A stretch of 8,634 bases of DNA from Candidatus Aminicenantota bacterium. GTDB taxonomy: Bacteria; Acidobacteriota; Aminicenantia; UBA2199. Position numbers and translations under genes: made by a program. The notes beneath the pieces are model-generated. The model ran no database searches. It was not told where the DNA came from and saw only the letters and a program-made list of their open reading frames with translations. The stretch lies in NCBI GenBank assembly GCA_030620255.1, contig JAUXFB010000031.1, positions 1-8,634 on the forward strand, written 5' to 3'. Shown here one piece after another: positions 1-7,125 of the stretch (positions within the stretch are counted from its first letter, which is position 1; the number at the start of each line of letters is the position of its first letter).

Positions 1-44
1 ATAATAGGATTTTTATAAACTTTGTACTCAGCCAGAACATTGTC

Positions 45-73
45 TTGACTTTGGTTTTAATTTGTGGTAGAAA
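45..73 (+). promoter_or_regulatory. Candidate sigma-70-type promoter for the yceD-rpmF-plsX-fabG-acpP-fabF operon
   Basis: A TTGACT hexamer (45-50, 5/6 match to the -35 consensus) is followed by a 17-nt spacer and TAGAAA (68-73, 4/6 match to the -10). Transcription would start near position 80, giving a leader of about 34 nt before the yceD ATG. The rest of 1-113 shows no gene or hairpin that I can support. The call rests on consensus matching alone. The window starts just upstream, so read-through from an unseen gene is possible. Confidence 0.5.
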
Positions 74-113
74 TACAGATTGTTTTAGGTCATATTTGAA
101 TATAGGATAAAAA

Positions 114-623
114 ATGTTTATTGATACAAATAAGATAAGTGAAAAAGGACTGATTGTAAGTGATAGGTTTAATTTAGATGAAGATATATTGATTGAGGAG
201 AATGCTTTTTTCCTTGATGACCTGAAATACCATGTTTTGTTTAAACGAGATGGAGATCGAATTGAAGCTAAAGGTAATATTAAAACTGTGATTTCTCTTA
301 GGTGTGTGAAATGCCTGGATGATTTTGACTTAAATGTAAATTTAAATTTTGATATTATTTTATTTCCTATAAATTTAGTGAACCCTGAGAGTAATTCTAT
401 AAGTTCAGATGAAATGGAGTATATTTTTTATGATGATAATAGGATTGATTTGATAAAAATTTTATTGGAACAAGTAAATCTTTTTATTCCATATAACCCA
501 GTTTGTAAATCTGATTGTAAAGGAATATGCCCCAATTGTGGTACAAATTTGAATTATGCAAAGTGTAAATGTGAAAATTCTTCTAAAGAGTTGAATTTTT
601 TATTTAATAAAATAAAGAGGTGA
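114..623 (+). CDS. yceD: YceD/DUF177 family zinc-finger-like protein (23S rRNA accumulation protein family)
   Basis: This is a 169-residue protein of the DUF177/YceD family, which is typically encoded directly before rpmF. Family members are required for normal 23S rRNA accumulation; the molecular mechanism is not well settled. Visible support is a CxxC pair (C64, C67, in RCVKC) and a Cys-rich C-terminus with C131, C135, C139, C142, C151 and C153, in the typical CKSDCKGICPNCG pattern that suggests metal binding. The ATG is preceded by AGGA (104-107) at a 6-nt spacing. The length matches the family (about 160-185). The stop overlaps the rpmF Shine-Dalgarno, which points to coupled translation. 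The YceD N-terminal half is divergent, so the call rests on the Cys motifs and the neighbour. Confidence 0.9.
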   Translation: MFIDTNKISEKGLIVSDRFNLDEDILIEENAFFLDDLKYHVLFKRDGDRIEAKGNIKTVISLRCVKCLDDFDLNVNLNFDIILFPINLVNPESNSISSDEMEYIFYDDNRIDLIKILLEQVNLFIPYNPVCKSDCKGICPNCGTNLNYAKCKCENSSKELNFLFNKIKR

Positions 624-626
624 ACT

Positions 627-809
627 ATGGCGCTCCCAAAAAGAAGACATTCTCATCAAAGAACAAATAAAAGAAGGTCTCACCATGCTTTAAAGATAAA
701 GACTCTGTCAGTTTGCCCTCAATGTAATGAGCCTAAACTCCCTCATAGAATTTGTAAGAATTGTGGTTATTATGATGGGAAACAAATCATCAAGGGAGAA
801 GAAGATTAA
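627..809 (+). CDS. rpmF: 50S ribosomal protein L32
   Basis: This 60-residue, strongly basic protein is a component of the large ribosomal subunit. The N-terminus MALPKRRHSHQRTNKRRSHH is diagnostic of bacterial L32. A zinc ribbon is visible as C30-x2-C33 and C43-x2-C46, so this is the zinc-binding (four-cysteine) form rather than a Cys-free paralog. The ribosome site GAGGTGA overlaps the yceD stop codon, with only 3 nt between the two genes. Cotranscription of rpmF with plsX and fatty-acid genes is a widespread arrangement thought to link ribosome and membrane synthesis. No anomaly is seen. Confidence 0.98.
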   Translation: MALPKRRHSHQRTNKRRSHHALKIKTLSVCPQCNEPKLPHRICKNCGYYDGKQIIKGEED

Positions 810-812
810 TCA

Positions 813-1847
813 ATGGAGGGTATAAAGATAGCAGTTGATGCTATGGGTGGAGATCATGCACCTGATGCGATAGTTGAAGGTGTTGTTAATTATTTAAAAG
901 ATGACAAAGATGTTTGTTTGGTTTTAGTTGGTAAGAAAAGATTAATAAAAAAGGAATTAAAGAAAAACAATTTTAATGATTTAGATGAAATTAGAATTAT
1001 TGATGCAACTGAAGCAGTTTCAATGCGAGAACATTTTTTATCATATTGGAAAAAAAGAGAGCGAACATCTATTAAAATGGCATTGGATTTAATAAAACGT
1101 AATGAAGCCCATGCAATGGTTTCTGCTGGTAACACAGGTGCAGTAATGGCTATTGCAAAAAATTCACTTGGAACTTTAAAAAATATTGATAGGCCAGCTC
1201 TTGCCCTTATGATTCCGACCCTTAAAGGAAATTCTTTGATTGTTGATGTTGGAGCAAATGTTGATTCAAAACCAAGAAACCTGGTGCAATTCGCTTTAAT
1301 GGGAAAGGTTTATCTGGAAAATATACATGGAGTGAATAATCCGAAAATTGCTTTAATGAGTGTTGGAGAGGAAGAAGCTAAGGGTAATGAATTAACAAAA
1401 ACAACATATAATATATTAAAATCTCTTGATATTAACTTTATTGGAAATATAGAGGGTAGAGATGCATATATTGGGGAGGCTGATTTAATAGTTACTGATG
1501 GGTTTACTGGAAATGTAATATTAAAAGTTGCTGAAGGTGTGGTGAATGTTACAGCATCAATGTTAAAGCGTGAAGTTATGTCCAATCTGTTATCAAAAAT
1601 AGGCTTTTTCTTTTTAAAAAGTTCTTTTAAGAGATTGATGAAAAAATTTGATTATACAGAATATGGTGGTGCTTTGCTTCTTGGTGTAAATGGTATTGTT
1701 ATAATTGGTCATGGAAATTCAAATGCCAAAGCAGTTAAAAATGCGATAGCTTTAAGTAAAAAGTTTATTACAGAGAATGTTTTAGATAAAATTTCAAATG
1801 AAATTGAAAAATATCAGAAGACTTTTAAGGAGTTAAAACATGTATGA
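813..1847 (+). CDS. plsX: Phosphate acyltransferase PlsX (acyl-ACP:phosphate acyltransferase)
   Basis: PlsX converts acyl-ACP and phosphate to acyl-phosphate, the acyl donor used by PlsY to acylate glycerol-3-phosphate at the membrane. The 344-residue length is normal for the family. Conserved segments in order are the N-terminal IAVDAMGGDHAP (6-17), SAGNTGA (104-110), VGANVDSKP (146-154), GNIEGRD (211-217), DGFTGNV (229-235), GGALLLGVNG (285-294) and GHGNS (299-303). The ATG lies 3 nt after rpmF. The nearest ribosome-site-like purine tract (AGGGAGAAGAAG, from about 793) is inside the rpmF end, so coupling to rpmF is likely. The segment usually reading DEHP(V/A) after the first third is REHFL here, a mild divergence. 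The 3' end overlaps fabG by 8 nt. Confidence 0.97.
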   Translation: MEGIKIAVDAMGGDHAPDAIVEGVVNYLKDDKDVCLVLVGKKRLIKKELKKNNFNDLDEIRIIDATEAVSMREHFLSYWKKRERTSIKMALDLIKRNEAHAMVSAGNTGAVMAIAKNSLGTLKNIDRPALALMIPTLKGNSLIVDVGANVDSKPRNLVQFALMGKVYLENIHGVNNPKIALMSVGEEEAKGNELTKTTYNILKSLDINFIGNIEGRDAYIGEADLIVTDGFTGNVILKVAEGVVNVTASMLKREVMSNLLSKIGFFFLKSSFKRLMKKFDYTEYGGALLLGVNGIVIIGHGNSNAKAVKNAIALSKKFITENVLDKISNEIEKYQKTFKELKHV

Positions 1848-2580
1848 ATTATATAAAAATGCCATTGTAACCGGCTCTGCAAGGGGAATTGGAAAGGCAA
1901 TAGCAATGAAACTGGCAAAAGAAGGGTTGAATATTGTTGTTTCTGATATTATGCATGATGAAGCTAAACAAACAGCAAGAGAGCTAGAAGATTTTGGCAT
2001 AAAAGCTATTGCAATTAAAACAGATATTTCAAGAGTTGAGGATGTTGAGAATCTTATAAAAATTACTATTAATGAATTGGGATCAGTTGATTTTTTAATA
2101 AATAATGCAGGTATAACAAGAGATAATCTGACATTAAGAATGTCTGAACAAGAGTGGGATATGGTAATAGATATTAATTTGAAAGGCACTTTTTTGTGTT
2201 CCAAATTTGCTGCAAAAGAGATGATGAAAAATAGATTTGGAAGGATTGTTAATATTGCATCAGTTAGTGGTATTCTTGGTACTGCAGGACAGGCTAATTA
2301 TGCTTCTTCTAAAGCGGGTGTTATTGCTCTAACTAAATGTTTTGCAAGGGAATATGGTGCAAGAAATATAACTGTAAATGCAATTGCTCCTGGTTTTATT
2401 CTAACTGAGATGACTGAACAGCTCTCGGAAAAAGTAAAAGAAGGGTATTTGTCTCAAATACCTCTCAAAAGGGTGGGTACTCCCGATGATATAGCTGAAG
2501 TGGTTAATTTTCTTATATCTCCTTCAGCTTCATATATTACCGGAACTGTAATTAATGTTTCCGGTGGACTTTTAATTTAA
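1840..2580 (+). CDS. fabG: 3-oxoacyl-ACP reductase FabG (SDR family)
   Basis: FabG is the NADPH-dependent reductase of 3-oxoacyl-ACP in type II fatty acid elongation, a cytosolic short-chain dehydrogenase. The 246 residues show the Rossmann glycine motif TGSARGIG (11-18), NNAG (88-91), N113, catalytic S141, and Y154-x3-K158 in QANYASSKAG. The substrate loop APGFILTEMT (183-192) and a C-terminal GxxxNVSGG complete the fold. The close match to the FabG-specific QANYxxxKAG and APGFI segments favours FabG over a generic SDR. The ATG sits inside the plsX 3' end (ATGTATGA overlap) and is preceded by AAGGAG (1827-1832) at 7 nt. The fabH and fabD genes that usually separate plsX and fabG are absent. 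Confidence 0.96.
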   Translation: MYELYKNAIVTGSARGIGKAIAMKLAKEGLNIVVSDIMHDEAKQTARELEDFGIKAIAIKTDISRVEDVENLIKITINELGSVDFLINNAGITRDNLTLRMSEQEWDMVIDINLKGTFLCSKFAAKEMMKNRFGRIVNIASVSGILGTAGQANYASSKAGVIALTKCFAREYGARNITVNAIAPGFILTEMTEQLSEKVKEGYLSQIPLKRVGTPDDIAEVVNFLISPSASYITGTVINVSGGLLI

Positions 2581-2595
2581 ATTTAGGAGGAAATA

Positions 2596-2838
2596 ATGAC
2601 AAAAGAAGAAATTTTGGAAAAAGTAAAAGGTGTTGTTACAGAAAAATTAAATGTAGGTGAGGATCAAGTTACAAATGATGCAAAATTTGTTGAAGATCTA
2701 GGAGCAGATTCTTTAGATCAGGTTGAATTGATTATGGCTTTGGAAGATGAATTTGAGCTAAAAATTCCTGAAGAAGAAGCTGAAAAATTAACAACAGTTG
2801 GTTCTGCTGTTGATTTTATAATGACAGAAGTAAAATAA
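2596..2838 (+). CDS. acpP: Acyl carrier protein
   Basis: This 80-residue acidic protein carries growing acyl chains on a 4'-phosphopantetheine arm. The attachment site is S39 in the [10 protein letters not shown] motif (36-45), and the helix II recognition residues that follow are typical. A perfect AGGAGG (2585-2590) lies 5 nt before the ATG, the strongest ribosome site in the operon. That fits the high protein demand for ACP relative to its enzyme partners. It lies 15 nt after fabG and 3 nt before fabF. Length and composition are typical of AcpP of fatty acid synthesis. A role with a specialised polyketide pathway is unlikely given the neighbours. Confidence 0.98.
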   Translation: MTKEEILEKVKGVVTEKLNVGEDQVTNDAKFVEDLGADSLDQVELIMALEDEFELKIPEEEAEKLTTVGSAVDFIMTEVK

Positions 2839-2841
2839 ATT

Positions 2842-4110
2842 ATGGATTTTATAAAGAAGACAATTAATCTAAAAAGAGTAGTTGTCACTGGGTTGGGACT
2901 TGTTTCGCCTATAGGAAAGAGAGTTGATGAGAGCTGGCAGAGCGTAAGGAATGGTGAAAATGGAGTAGTTAGAATTTCCAGGTTTGATGTTTCTGAGCAT
3001 TATTCTAAAATTGCAGGTGAAATTAAGGATTATGACCCTTTAAATTATTTTGATAGAAAGGAAGTAAGAAAACTTGATAAATTTATTCAATTTGCAATGA
3101 TTGCAGCAGATGAAGCTGTTAAAGATTCTGGAATAAAGGCAGATAATTCAGAAGGTGAAAGGATTGGAGTTTATATTGGTTCGGGAATAGGTGGGATATC
3201 TACGATTGAAGCAAATACTGAAATGCTATTAAAGAGAGGGCCTGCAAGGATTTCTCCGTTTTTTATAACAGGTTCAATTGCAAACCTTGCATCTGGTCAA
3301 GTATCTATAAAGTATGGTTTTAAGGGTCCAAATCTTGCCAATGTTACTGCATGCGCGACTAGCAGTCATTCAATTGGAGATTCATTTAAAATAATTCAAA
3401 GGGGTGATGCTGATGTTATGGTTGCTGGTGGTGCAGAATCCCCGATTACTCCTTTAGCTATGGCTGGATTTTCTGTGATGAGAGCATTATCTACAAGAAA
3501 TGATGAGCCGGAAAAAGCCAGCCGTCCATTTGATAAACAGAGAGATGGTTTTATTGTTGCTGAAGGCGGAGCAATTATTGTACTTGAGGAATTAGAGCAT
3601 GCAATTAAAAGAGGAGCTAAGATATATGCAGAAATAGTAGGTTATGGTTGTACTGGAGATGCTTACCATGTAACAGCTCCTGACCCAACAGCAGATGGTG
3701 CTTATAGGACTATGAAAATGGCTATTGATGATGCAGAGATTAAACAAGAAGAAATTGGTTATATAAATGCCCATGGTACATCTACGCCTTTTAATGACAA
3801 ATATGAAACTTTAGCAGTAAAAAAAATATTTGGAGAGAATGCTTATAAAATCAATATAAGTTCAACAAAATCAATGACAGGTCATATGCTTGGAGCAACT
3901 GGTGGAGCGGAAGCTATATTTACTGTTCTTTCAATTTATAATTCATTTATTCCGCCCACGACAAATTATGAGTTTCCTGATGAGGATTGTGATTTGAATT
4001 ATACTCCAAATAAAGGGGTTGTAAAAGAGATAAAATATGCTTTGTCAAATTCTTTCGGGTTTGGTGGAACAAATGGATCTCTTATTTTTAAAAAATTTGA
4101 AGAAAAATAA
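2842..4110 (+). CDS. fabF: 3-oxoacyl-ACP synthase II (KAS II, FabF)
   Basis: FabF is a thiolase-fold condensing enzyme that extends acyl-ACP with malonyl-ACP. The 422 residues contain the Cys-His-His triad at C171 (TACATSSHSIGD), H311 (NAHGTSTPFND) and H348 (SMTGHMLGATGG). K343 is in STKS, and the gating-loop motif SFGFGGTNG lies at 404-412. The NAHGTSTPxND and GFGGTN signatures support the KAS I/II class, not FabH. The N-terminus (MDFIKKTINLKRVVVTGLG) is about 8 residues longer than the usual start at KRVVVTGLG. No alternative ATG, GTG or TTG lies nearer, so the 2842 ATG is retained. Almost no Shine-Dalgarno precedes it, and the gene lies 3 nt after acpP, so its translation probably depends on coupling. 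It is the last gene of the operon. Confidence 0.97.
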   Translation: MDFIKKTINLKRVVVTGLGLVSPIGKRVDESWQSVRNGENGVVRISRFDVSEHYSKIAGEIKDYDPLNYFDRKEVRKLDKFIQFAMIAADEAVKDSGIKADNSEGERIGVYIGSGIGGISTIEANTEMLLKRGPARISPFFITGSIANLASGQVSIKYGFKGPNLANVTACATSSHSIGDSFKIIQRGDADVMVAGGAESPITPLAMAGFSVMRALSTRNDEPEKASRPFDKQRDGFIVAEGGAIIVLEELEHAIKRGAKIYAEIVGYGCTGDAYHVTAPDPTADGAYRTMKMAIDDAEIKQEEIGYINAHGTSTPFNDKYETLAVKKIFGENAYKINISSTKSMTGHMLGATGGAEAIFTVLSIYNSFIPPTTNYEFPDEDCDLNYTPNKGVVKEIKYALSNSFGFGGTNGSLIFKKFEEK

Positions 4111-4152
4111 ATAATGATATATAGATGCGATGTTTTGGGTCTATTATGTAAA

Positions 4153-4842
4153 TTATTTTAAAATCAAAAAGTTGTATATGCGTAGGTTGGTTTCTTTATC
4201 TCTTCTATAAGAGGGGAATCTTTTATCGCAAAATGTGCAAATTTTCGAATAAGTGATTTTTCCATCTATTATACCTGATTTTTTTAAAGAATAAGATACC
4301 CCTTTTTTGATGTCCATAAGATAACTTTCTTTTTTATTGGCAAAGAAAATTTTGTTCCTATATTTTTTGTCCTTAAATTTTGCGTAAATATTCTGATCAA
4401 CCTCATAACAATCTTTTTCTATTGAGGGGCCAAAAAAGAAATTAAGGTTTCCAAGTTTAATTGATTTGTTTTTAAGTGATTCAATTAAATTCAATTCAAT
4501 CTCTTTATGCAATCCCCTCCACCCAATATGAATAATACCTCCATAAGAATATATGTCATCCCAGAAGAAAAGTGGAATGCAGTCAGCGGTTTTTATGATT
4601 GCAATTTTGTTCTTTTGATCAAGGATTATTCCATCGCCTTTACCCCTGTACTCTACTTGAGAAGATTGAAAAATTATATTTGAGTGTATTTGTTCTAATT
4701 CAATTAGATCTCTGTGGTTAAAATAAACAGAAAGATCATGAAGATTAAAGTTCTTTTCTGTATATCCAAAAGCTATGTTTTTGTTTTCAAAAAAGTTTAC
4801 AAAGCAATCATTAATCTTTTTTCTTAGAAAATCAATTTTCAA
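4153..4842 (-). CDS. pgeF: Peptidoglycan editing factor PgeF / YfiH-YlmD (DUF152, laccase-domain) family protein
   Basis: This 229-residue protein belongs to the family once annotated as polyphenol oxidase. Members act in cytosolic quality control of cell-wall precursors (E. coli PgeF/YfiH) or in purine nucleoside cleavage (FAMIN-like activities); which applies here cannot be told. The metal-site triad is visible: H53 (EQIHSN), C88 (TADCIPL) and H105 (IHIGWRG). Spacing is close to that in E. coli YfiH. GDGII (69-73), GPSI..CYEV (138-148) and a C-terminal CTFC...FPSYRRD segment (202-215) also match the family. The C-terminus is somewhat divergent. The start is a TTG at 4842-4840: an in-frame TAG lies 9 nt upstream and no in-frame ATG precedes the conserved region. 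It follows the FecR/DUF6600 gene by 35 nt on the same strand and is convergent with fabF across 42 nt. Confidence 0.88.
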   Translation of the reverse strand: MKIDFLRKKINDCFVNFFENKNIAFGYTEKNFNLHDLSVYFNHRDLIELEQIHSNIIFQSSQVEYRGKGDGIILDQKNKIAIIKTADCIPLFFWDDIYSYGGIIHIGWRGLHKEIELNLIESLKNKSIKLGNLNFFFGPSIEKDCYEVDQNIYAKFKDKKYRNKIFFANKKESYLMDIKKGVSYSLKKSGIIDGKITYSKICTFCDKRFPSYRRDKETNLRIYNFLILK

Positions 4843-4864
4843 TTTTGTCTATTCTATTATTCAT
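4832..4864 (-). other. Ten-codon leader ORF overlapping the pgeF start
   Basis: A 10-codon ORF (MNNRIDKIEN, TGA at 4834-4832) starts with ATG at 4864 after a GAGG (4871-4868), and overlaps the pgeF TTG start in another frame. The pgeF TTG itself has only a weak purine tract upstream, so ribosomes ending at this TGA could restart 8 nt back at the TTG. Deleting one A from the AAAA run at 4846-4843 would instead fuse the ATG in frame to pgeF. Which of these applies cannot be settled from the sequence, and it may be chance. Confidence 0.3.
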
Positions 4865-4877
4865 AAACCTCAATTTA

Positions 4878-7040
4878 TTATTTTTTTCTGTAAGATTTTG
4901 AGGATGAACTAGAACGTGTTGAAGAGCTCCTATATGAGCTTTTTGAATAAGAACTGGAAGGTCTGGAATAGGATCTATGAGAATATGATTTTGTGGAAGG
5001 TTTTGAATAAGTTTTATATGATGAACATTTTTTATTTGATGATGAATAATATGAAGGAGAGGAAGATCTATATCTATTAGTGTTGTAGGATTTATAGGAA
5101 CTTTTGTGTGAAGGTTCGGAATAAGTTTTATATGATGAATAATATCTTTTATTTTTGTATGTTGGTTTTGAGCTAGATTTATATGAAGAGGAGTAGTATT
5201 TATTATTTGTTGAATATGATTGTGAAGTATATCTTTTTGCAGTTTTATATGTATGTGAATTATATGATTTTTTGGAATATTTAGGTGAATATGAAGAACT
5301 ATAACTGGCTACTTTTCCCTTTTTTGATGAAGCGTAATATGAGGAGGTGGTATTTCCTCTTTCAGAACTTGATGAATATTTGCTTGATGAAAGATATGAA
5401 GGTCCTTGTTTTTTCTTTTTTACTTTATGTTTTTTTGAGCTTGAGCTTTTTGAAGATGAATAAGAGGATTTTTTTGATTTTGAAGATGATTTGTATTTAT
5501 ATGTTGAGCTCTTTTTTTTAATTTTTGGTTCTGGGGAATATTTATAAGTTGATTTTTTACTTGATTTATAGGTTCCATAAGTTTTATTAGAGCTTTTTTT
5601 GTATGTTACTTTCTTTGTTTTATGAGAAGTTGAATATTTAAAAGTTTTGGCTTTTGAGCTTGAGGTTCCTGAGTATTTATAAACAATATTTTTGTTTTTG
5701 TTTACTTTTGAGACACCGGGATAAGATTTGATTACTTTATATTTATTTGTTGATACTATACCGCTTTTCTTGTAAACAACTGATTTGCCCTTTGCATTTA
5801 TAACATTGACTTTGGAAATATGAGGTCTTACTCTTGGGGATATTCCTTTATATGCTAAGGTCTTTTTTGAAATAACGCCTGACTTTAAAGCAACCCTATC
5901 AATTCTTGATGCGTGTAAATGATTTTTTCTTATAATAATTGTTGACCTTGAATGAAATGGAAACCCATTATGGTAGCGATAATTTCTATACCATCTTCCA
6001 TTCATTACTATAACTGGTCTGTTGTAATAACTTAAAGGGCACCAACCATAATAATAGTTATTCCAACCCCAGGAAACCCATGCAGGAGACCATCTGTATC
6101 CAGGTATCCAATACCAGCCGTCAATAGTGCTCCAATGCCATCTTCCATAATGGGAAGTATACCATCCCCATGGATCATATGAAGTCCATACATTACCATA
6201 ATAAGGGTTCCATATCCATCTTCCATTATAATATGGCCTCCATGATGTGTTTATATTGTAAGGAAACCATGTATATGAGTTATAAGTGCTGTTATATCTC
6301 CATCTACCATTACGTGATAACTCATATTCATAATCTTCATAGCCTGCTTCAAGATATCTTGAAGAAGCGTAGCGAGAATAGTTAGTCGAGTTATTTCTTT
6401 TTTGATTCCAAATGTCAAAATCATCTTTTTCAGATGAGTAGAAGTAAAAAGGTCTCTCTTTTACTCCTCCGTCAGACATTACAATTTTCTGATTTGTTCT
6501 TACTTTCCTTGGATAATTATCTCCAGCTACTTCAGCAATGCCCTTGTAAACATAAATTTCTGTATTTCCCTGTTGATTAACATTTATTCTGTATAAACCA
6601 TTATTTAATAGAAAGATTCCACAGTCAGGAGTTTGGATTTCAATATCTTTATCATAGTCAAGTTTTGCAATATCAAGATAAATCCCACCATTATTTAGTC
6701 TGAAACTCATATTAGTTGTTCTTAATTCAGGTGCTTTTTCAATAGTTATATTTGTATCATAATCCAATCTTAAATAGTTCAATTTTCCCAGGTAGATTTC
6801 TAATCTACCGTCAGTTGTCCCAATTGCATCCTTTTCAAATATAGGAAGGTTAACTGTTGCTTCTTCGATTCCTTCATCATAGCTGCGTTTGACAAATGTT
6901 TCACCTTGGGTGTATTTTACCCTTAAAACCTTTGCCTTGTCATAATATTTTGCCTCAGAGATCTGTTGGTTGGAATAATCAGAATATATGAATAAACTTA
7001 AAAAGCATAAGCTTAAAATCAATACAATAAATTTTTTCAT
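4878..7040 (-). CDS. Secreted FecR-domain / DUF6600 protein with long Ser-Lys-Tyr-rich tail
   Basis: This 720-residue exported protein is of unknown function. An N-terminal signal peptide is clear (MKK plus a hydrophobic run to about residue 19). Residues about 37-190 look like a FecR domain: beta-rich, with repeated GT-DGRLEIYLG-, NNGGIYLDI- and GNTEIYVYKG-type strands. A Trp/Tyr-rich DUF6600-like block follows (about 245-340), with 16 Trp between W258 and W333 and the repeated pattern GRW-W-P-G-W / SYDPWGWY--HYGRW / GWYWIPGYRWSPAWVSWGW. After a basic linker, residues 451-720 are about one third Ser, one fifth Lys and one sixth Tyr, with three Glu and no Asp by hand count. Such a tail is likely disordered and strongly cationic. 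It is not a canonical FecR anti-sigma regulator: no sigma factor or TonB receptor gene is adjacent. GGAGG (7050-7046) sits 5 nt before the ATG, and a sigma-54 promoter lies just upstream. An envelope- or matrix-binding role is inference. Confidence 0.82.
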   Translation of the reverse strand: MKKFIVLILSLCFLSLFIYSDYSNQQISEAKYYDKAKVLRVKYTQGETFVKRSYDEGIEEATVNLPIFEKDAIGTTDGRLEIYLGKLNYLRLDYDTNITIEKAPELRTTNMSFRLNNGGIYLDIAKLDYDKDIEIQTPDCGIFLLNNGLYRINVNQQGNTEIYVYKGIAEVAGDNYPRKVRTNQKIVMSDGGVKERPFYFYSSEKDDFDIWNQKRNNSTNYSRYASSRYLEAGYEDYEYELSRNGRWRYNSTYNSYTWFPYNINTSWRPYYNGRWIWNPYYGNVWTSYDPWGWYTSHYGRWHWSTIDGWYWIPGYRWSPAWVSWGWNNYYYGWCPLSYYNRPVIVMNGRWYRNYRYHNGFPFHSRSTIIIRKNHLHASRIDRVALKSGVISKKTLAYKGISPRVRPHISKVNVINAKGKSVVYKKSGIVSTNKYKVIKSYPGVSKVNKNKNIVYKYSGTSSSKAKTFKYSTSHKTKKVTYKKSSNKTYGTYKSSKKSTYKYSPEPKIKKKSSTYKYKSSSKSKKSSYSSSKSSSSKKHKVKKKKQGPSYLSSSKYSSSSERGNTTSSYYASSKKGKVASYSSSYSPKYSKKSYNSHTYKTAKRYTSQSYSTNNKYYSSSYKSSSKPTYKNKRYYSSYKTYSEPSHKSSYKSYNTNRYRSSSPSYYSSSNKKCSSYKTYSKPSTKSYSHRSYSRPSSSYSKSSYRSSSTRSSSSSKSYRKK
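4997..5139 (-). repeat. Internal duplication in the Ser/Lys/Tyr tail
   Basis: Two 29-bp segments, 4997-5025 and 5111-5139, match at 27 of 29 positions and are offset by 114 bp (38 codons). They encode the recurring SSYKTYS-PS motif at about residues 635-644 and 673-682 of the FecR/DUF6600 protein. The offset keeps the reading frame, so this looks like a tandem duplication within the low-complexity tail rather than a mobile element. Surrounding sequence is more diverged. Confidence 0.7.
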
Positions 7041-7061
7041 TTTTTCCTCCTACTAAACAGC

Positions 7062-7077
7062 AGCAAGTTTCATGCCA
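7062..7077 (-). promoter_or_regulatory. Sigma-54 (RpoN) -24/-12 promoter of the FecR/DUF6600 gene
   Basis: Read on the minus strand, TGGCATGAAACTTGCT matches the sigma-54 consensus TGGCAC/T-G-N4-TTGCW at essentially every conserved position. The GG and GC dinucleotides are separated by exactly 10 nt as required. With C7063 as -12, transcription would start at about 7051, immediately before the GGAGG ribosome site, leaving a leader of about 11 nt. The match is seen directly; sigma-54 use is inferred from the motif and from the activator-like sites just upstream. Confidence 0.8.
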
Positions 7078-7095
7078 ATGAAAAGGGGGTTAAAG

Positions 7096-7113
7096 TGTCA
7101 CATTTTTAGGACA
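7096..7113 (-). promoter_or_regulatory. Proximal activator-type palindrome (TGTC-N10-GACA)
   Basis: On the minus strand this reads TGTCCTAAAAATGTGACA, an imperfect palindrome with TGTC and GACA arms 10 nt apart. Its centre lies about 53 nt upstream of the predicted sigma-54 start. It matches the distal site in arms, spacing and A-rich centre, and is the likely second binding site of the same NtrC-family dimer. The neighbouring bases extend the outer arm to GACACTTTA. Which protein binds is unknown. Confidence 0.6.
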
Positions 7114-7125
7114 TTTTTTCTATTT

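Noticed and set aside
1..113. RNA gene or riboswitch in the operon leader
   Set aside because: No cloverleaf, conserved aptamer pattern or strong hairpin could be recognised; only a promoter-like pair of hexamers and a ribosome site are supported.
4111..4152. Bidirectional terminator between convergent fabF and pgeF
   Set aside because: Only a 5-bp ATAGA/TCTAT stem with a 14-nt loop and no T run was found, too weak to call.
5285..5521. Plus-strand 78-codon open frame, antisense to the Ser/Lys/Tyr tail
   Set aside because: It is the complement of the low-complexity tail. The apparent hydrophobic Met/Leu/Phe-rich protein follows from Ser/Lys/Tyr codons on the other strand, and no family features are visible.
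6032..6385. Short open frames overlapping the Trp-rich block on both strands
   Set aside because: They are shadows of the DUF6600 coding frame, which has clear domain signatures, a signal peptide and a ribosome site.
4878..7040. Canonical FecR iron-signalling anti-sigma factor
   Set aside because: The protein starts with a signal peptide rather than a cytoplasmic anti-sigma region plus single membrane helix. No FecI-type sigma factor or TonB receptor gene is adjacent.
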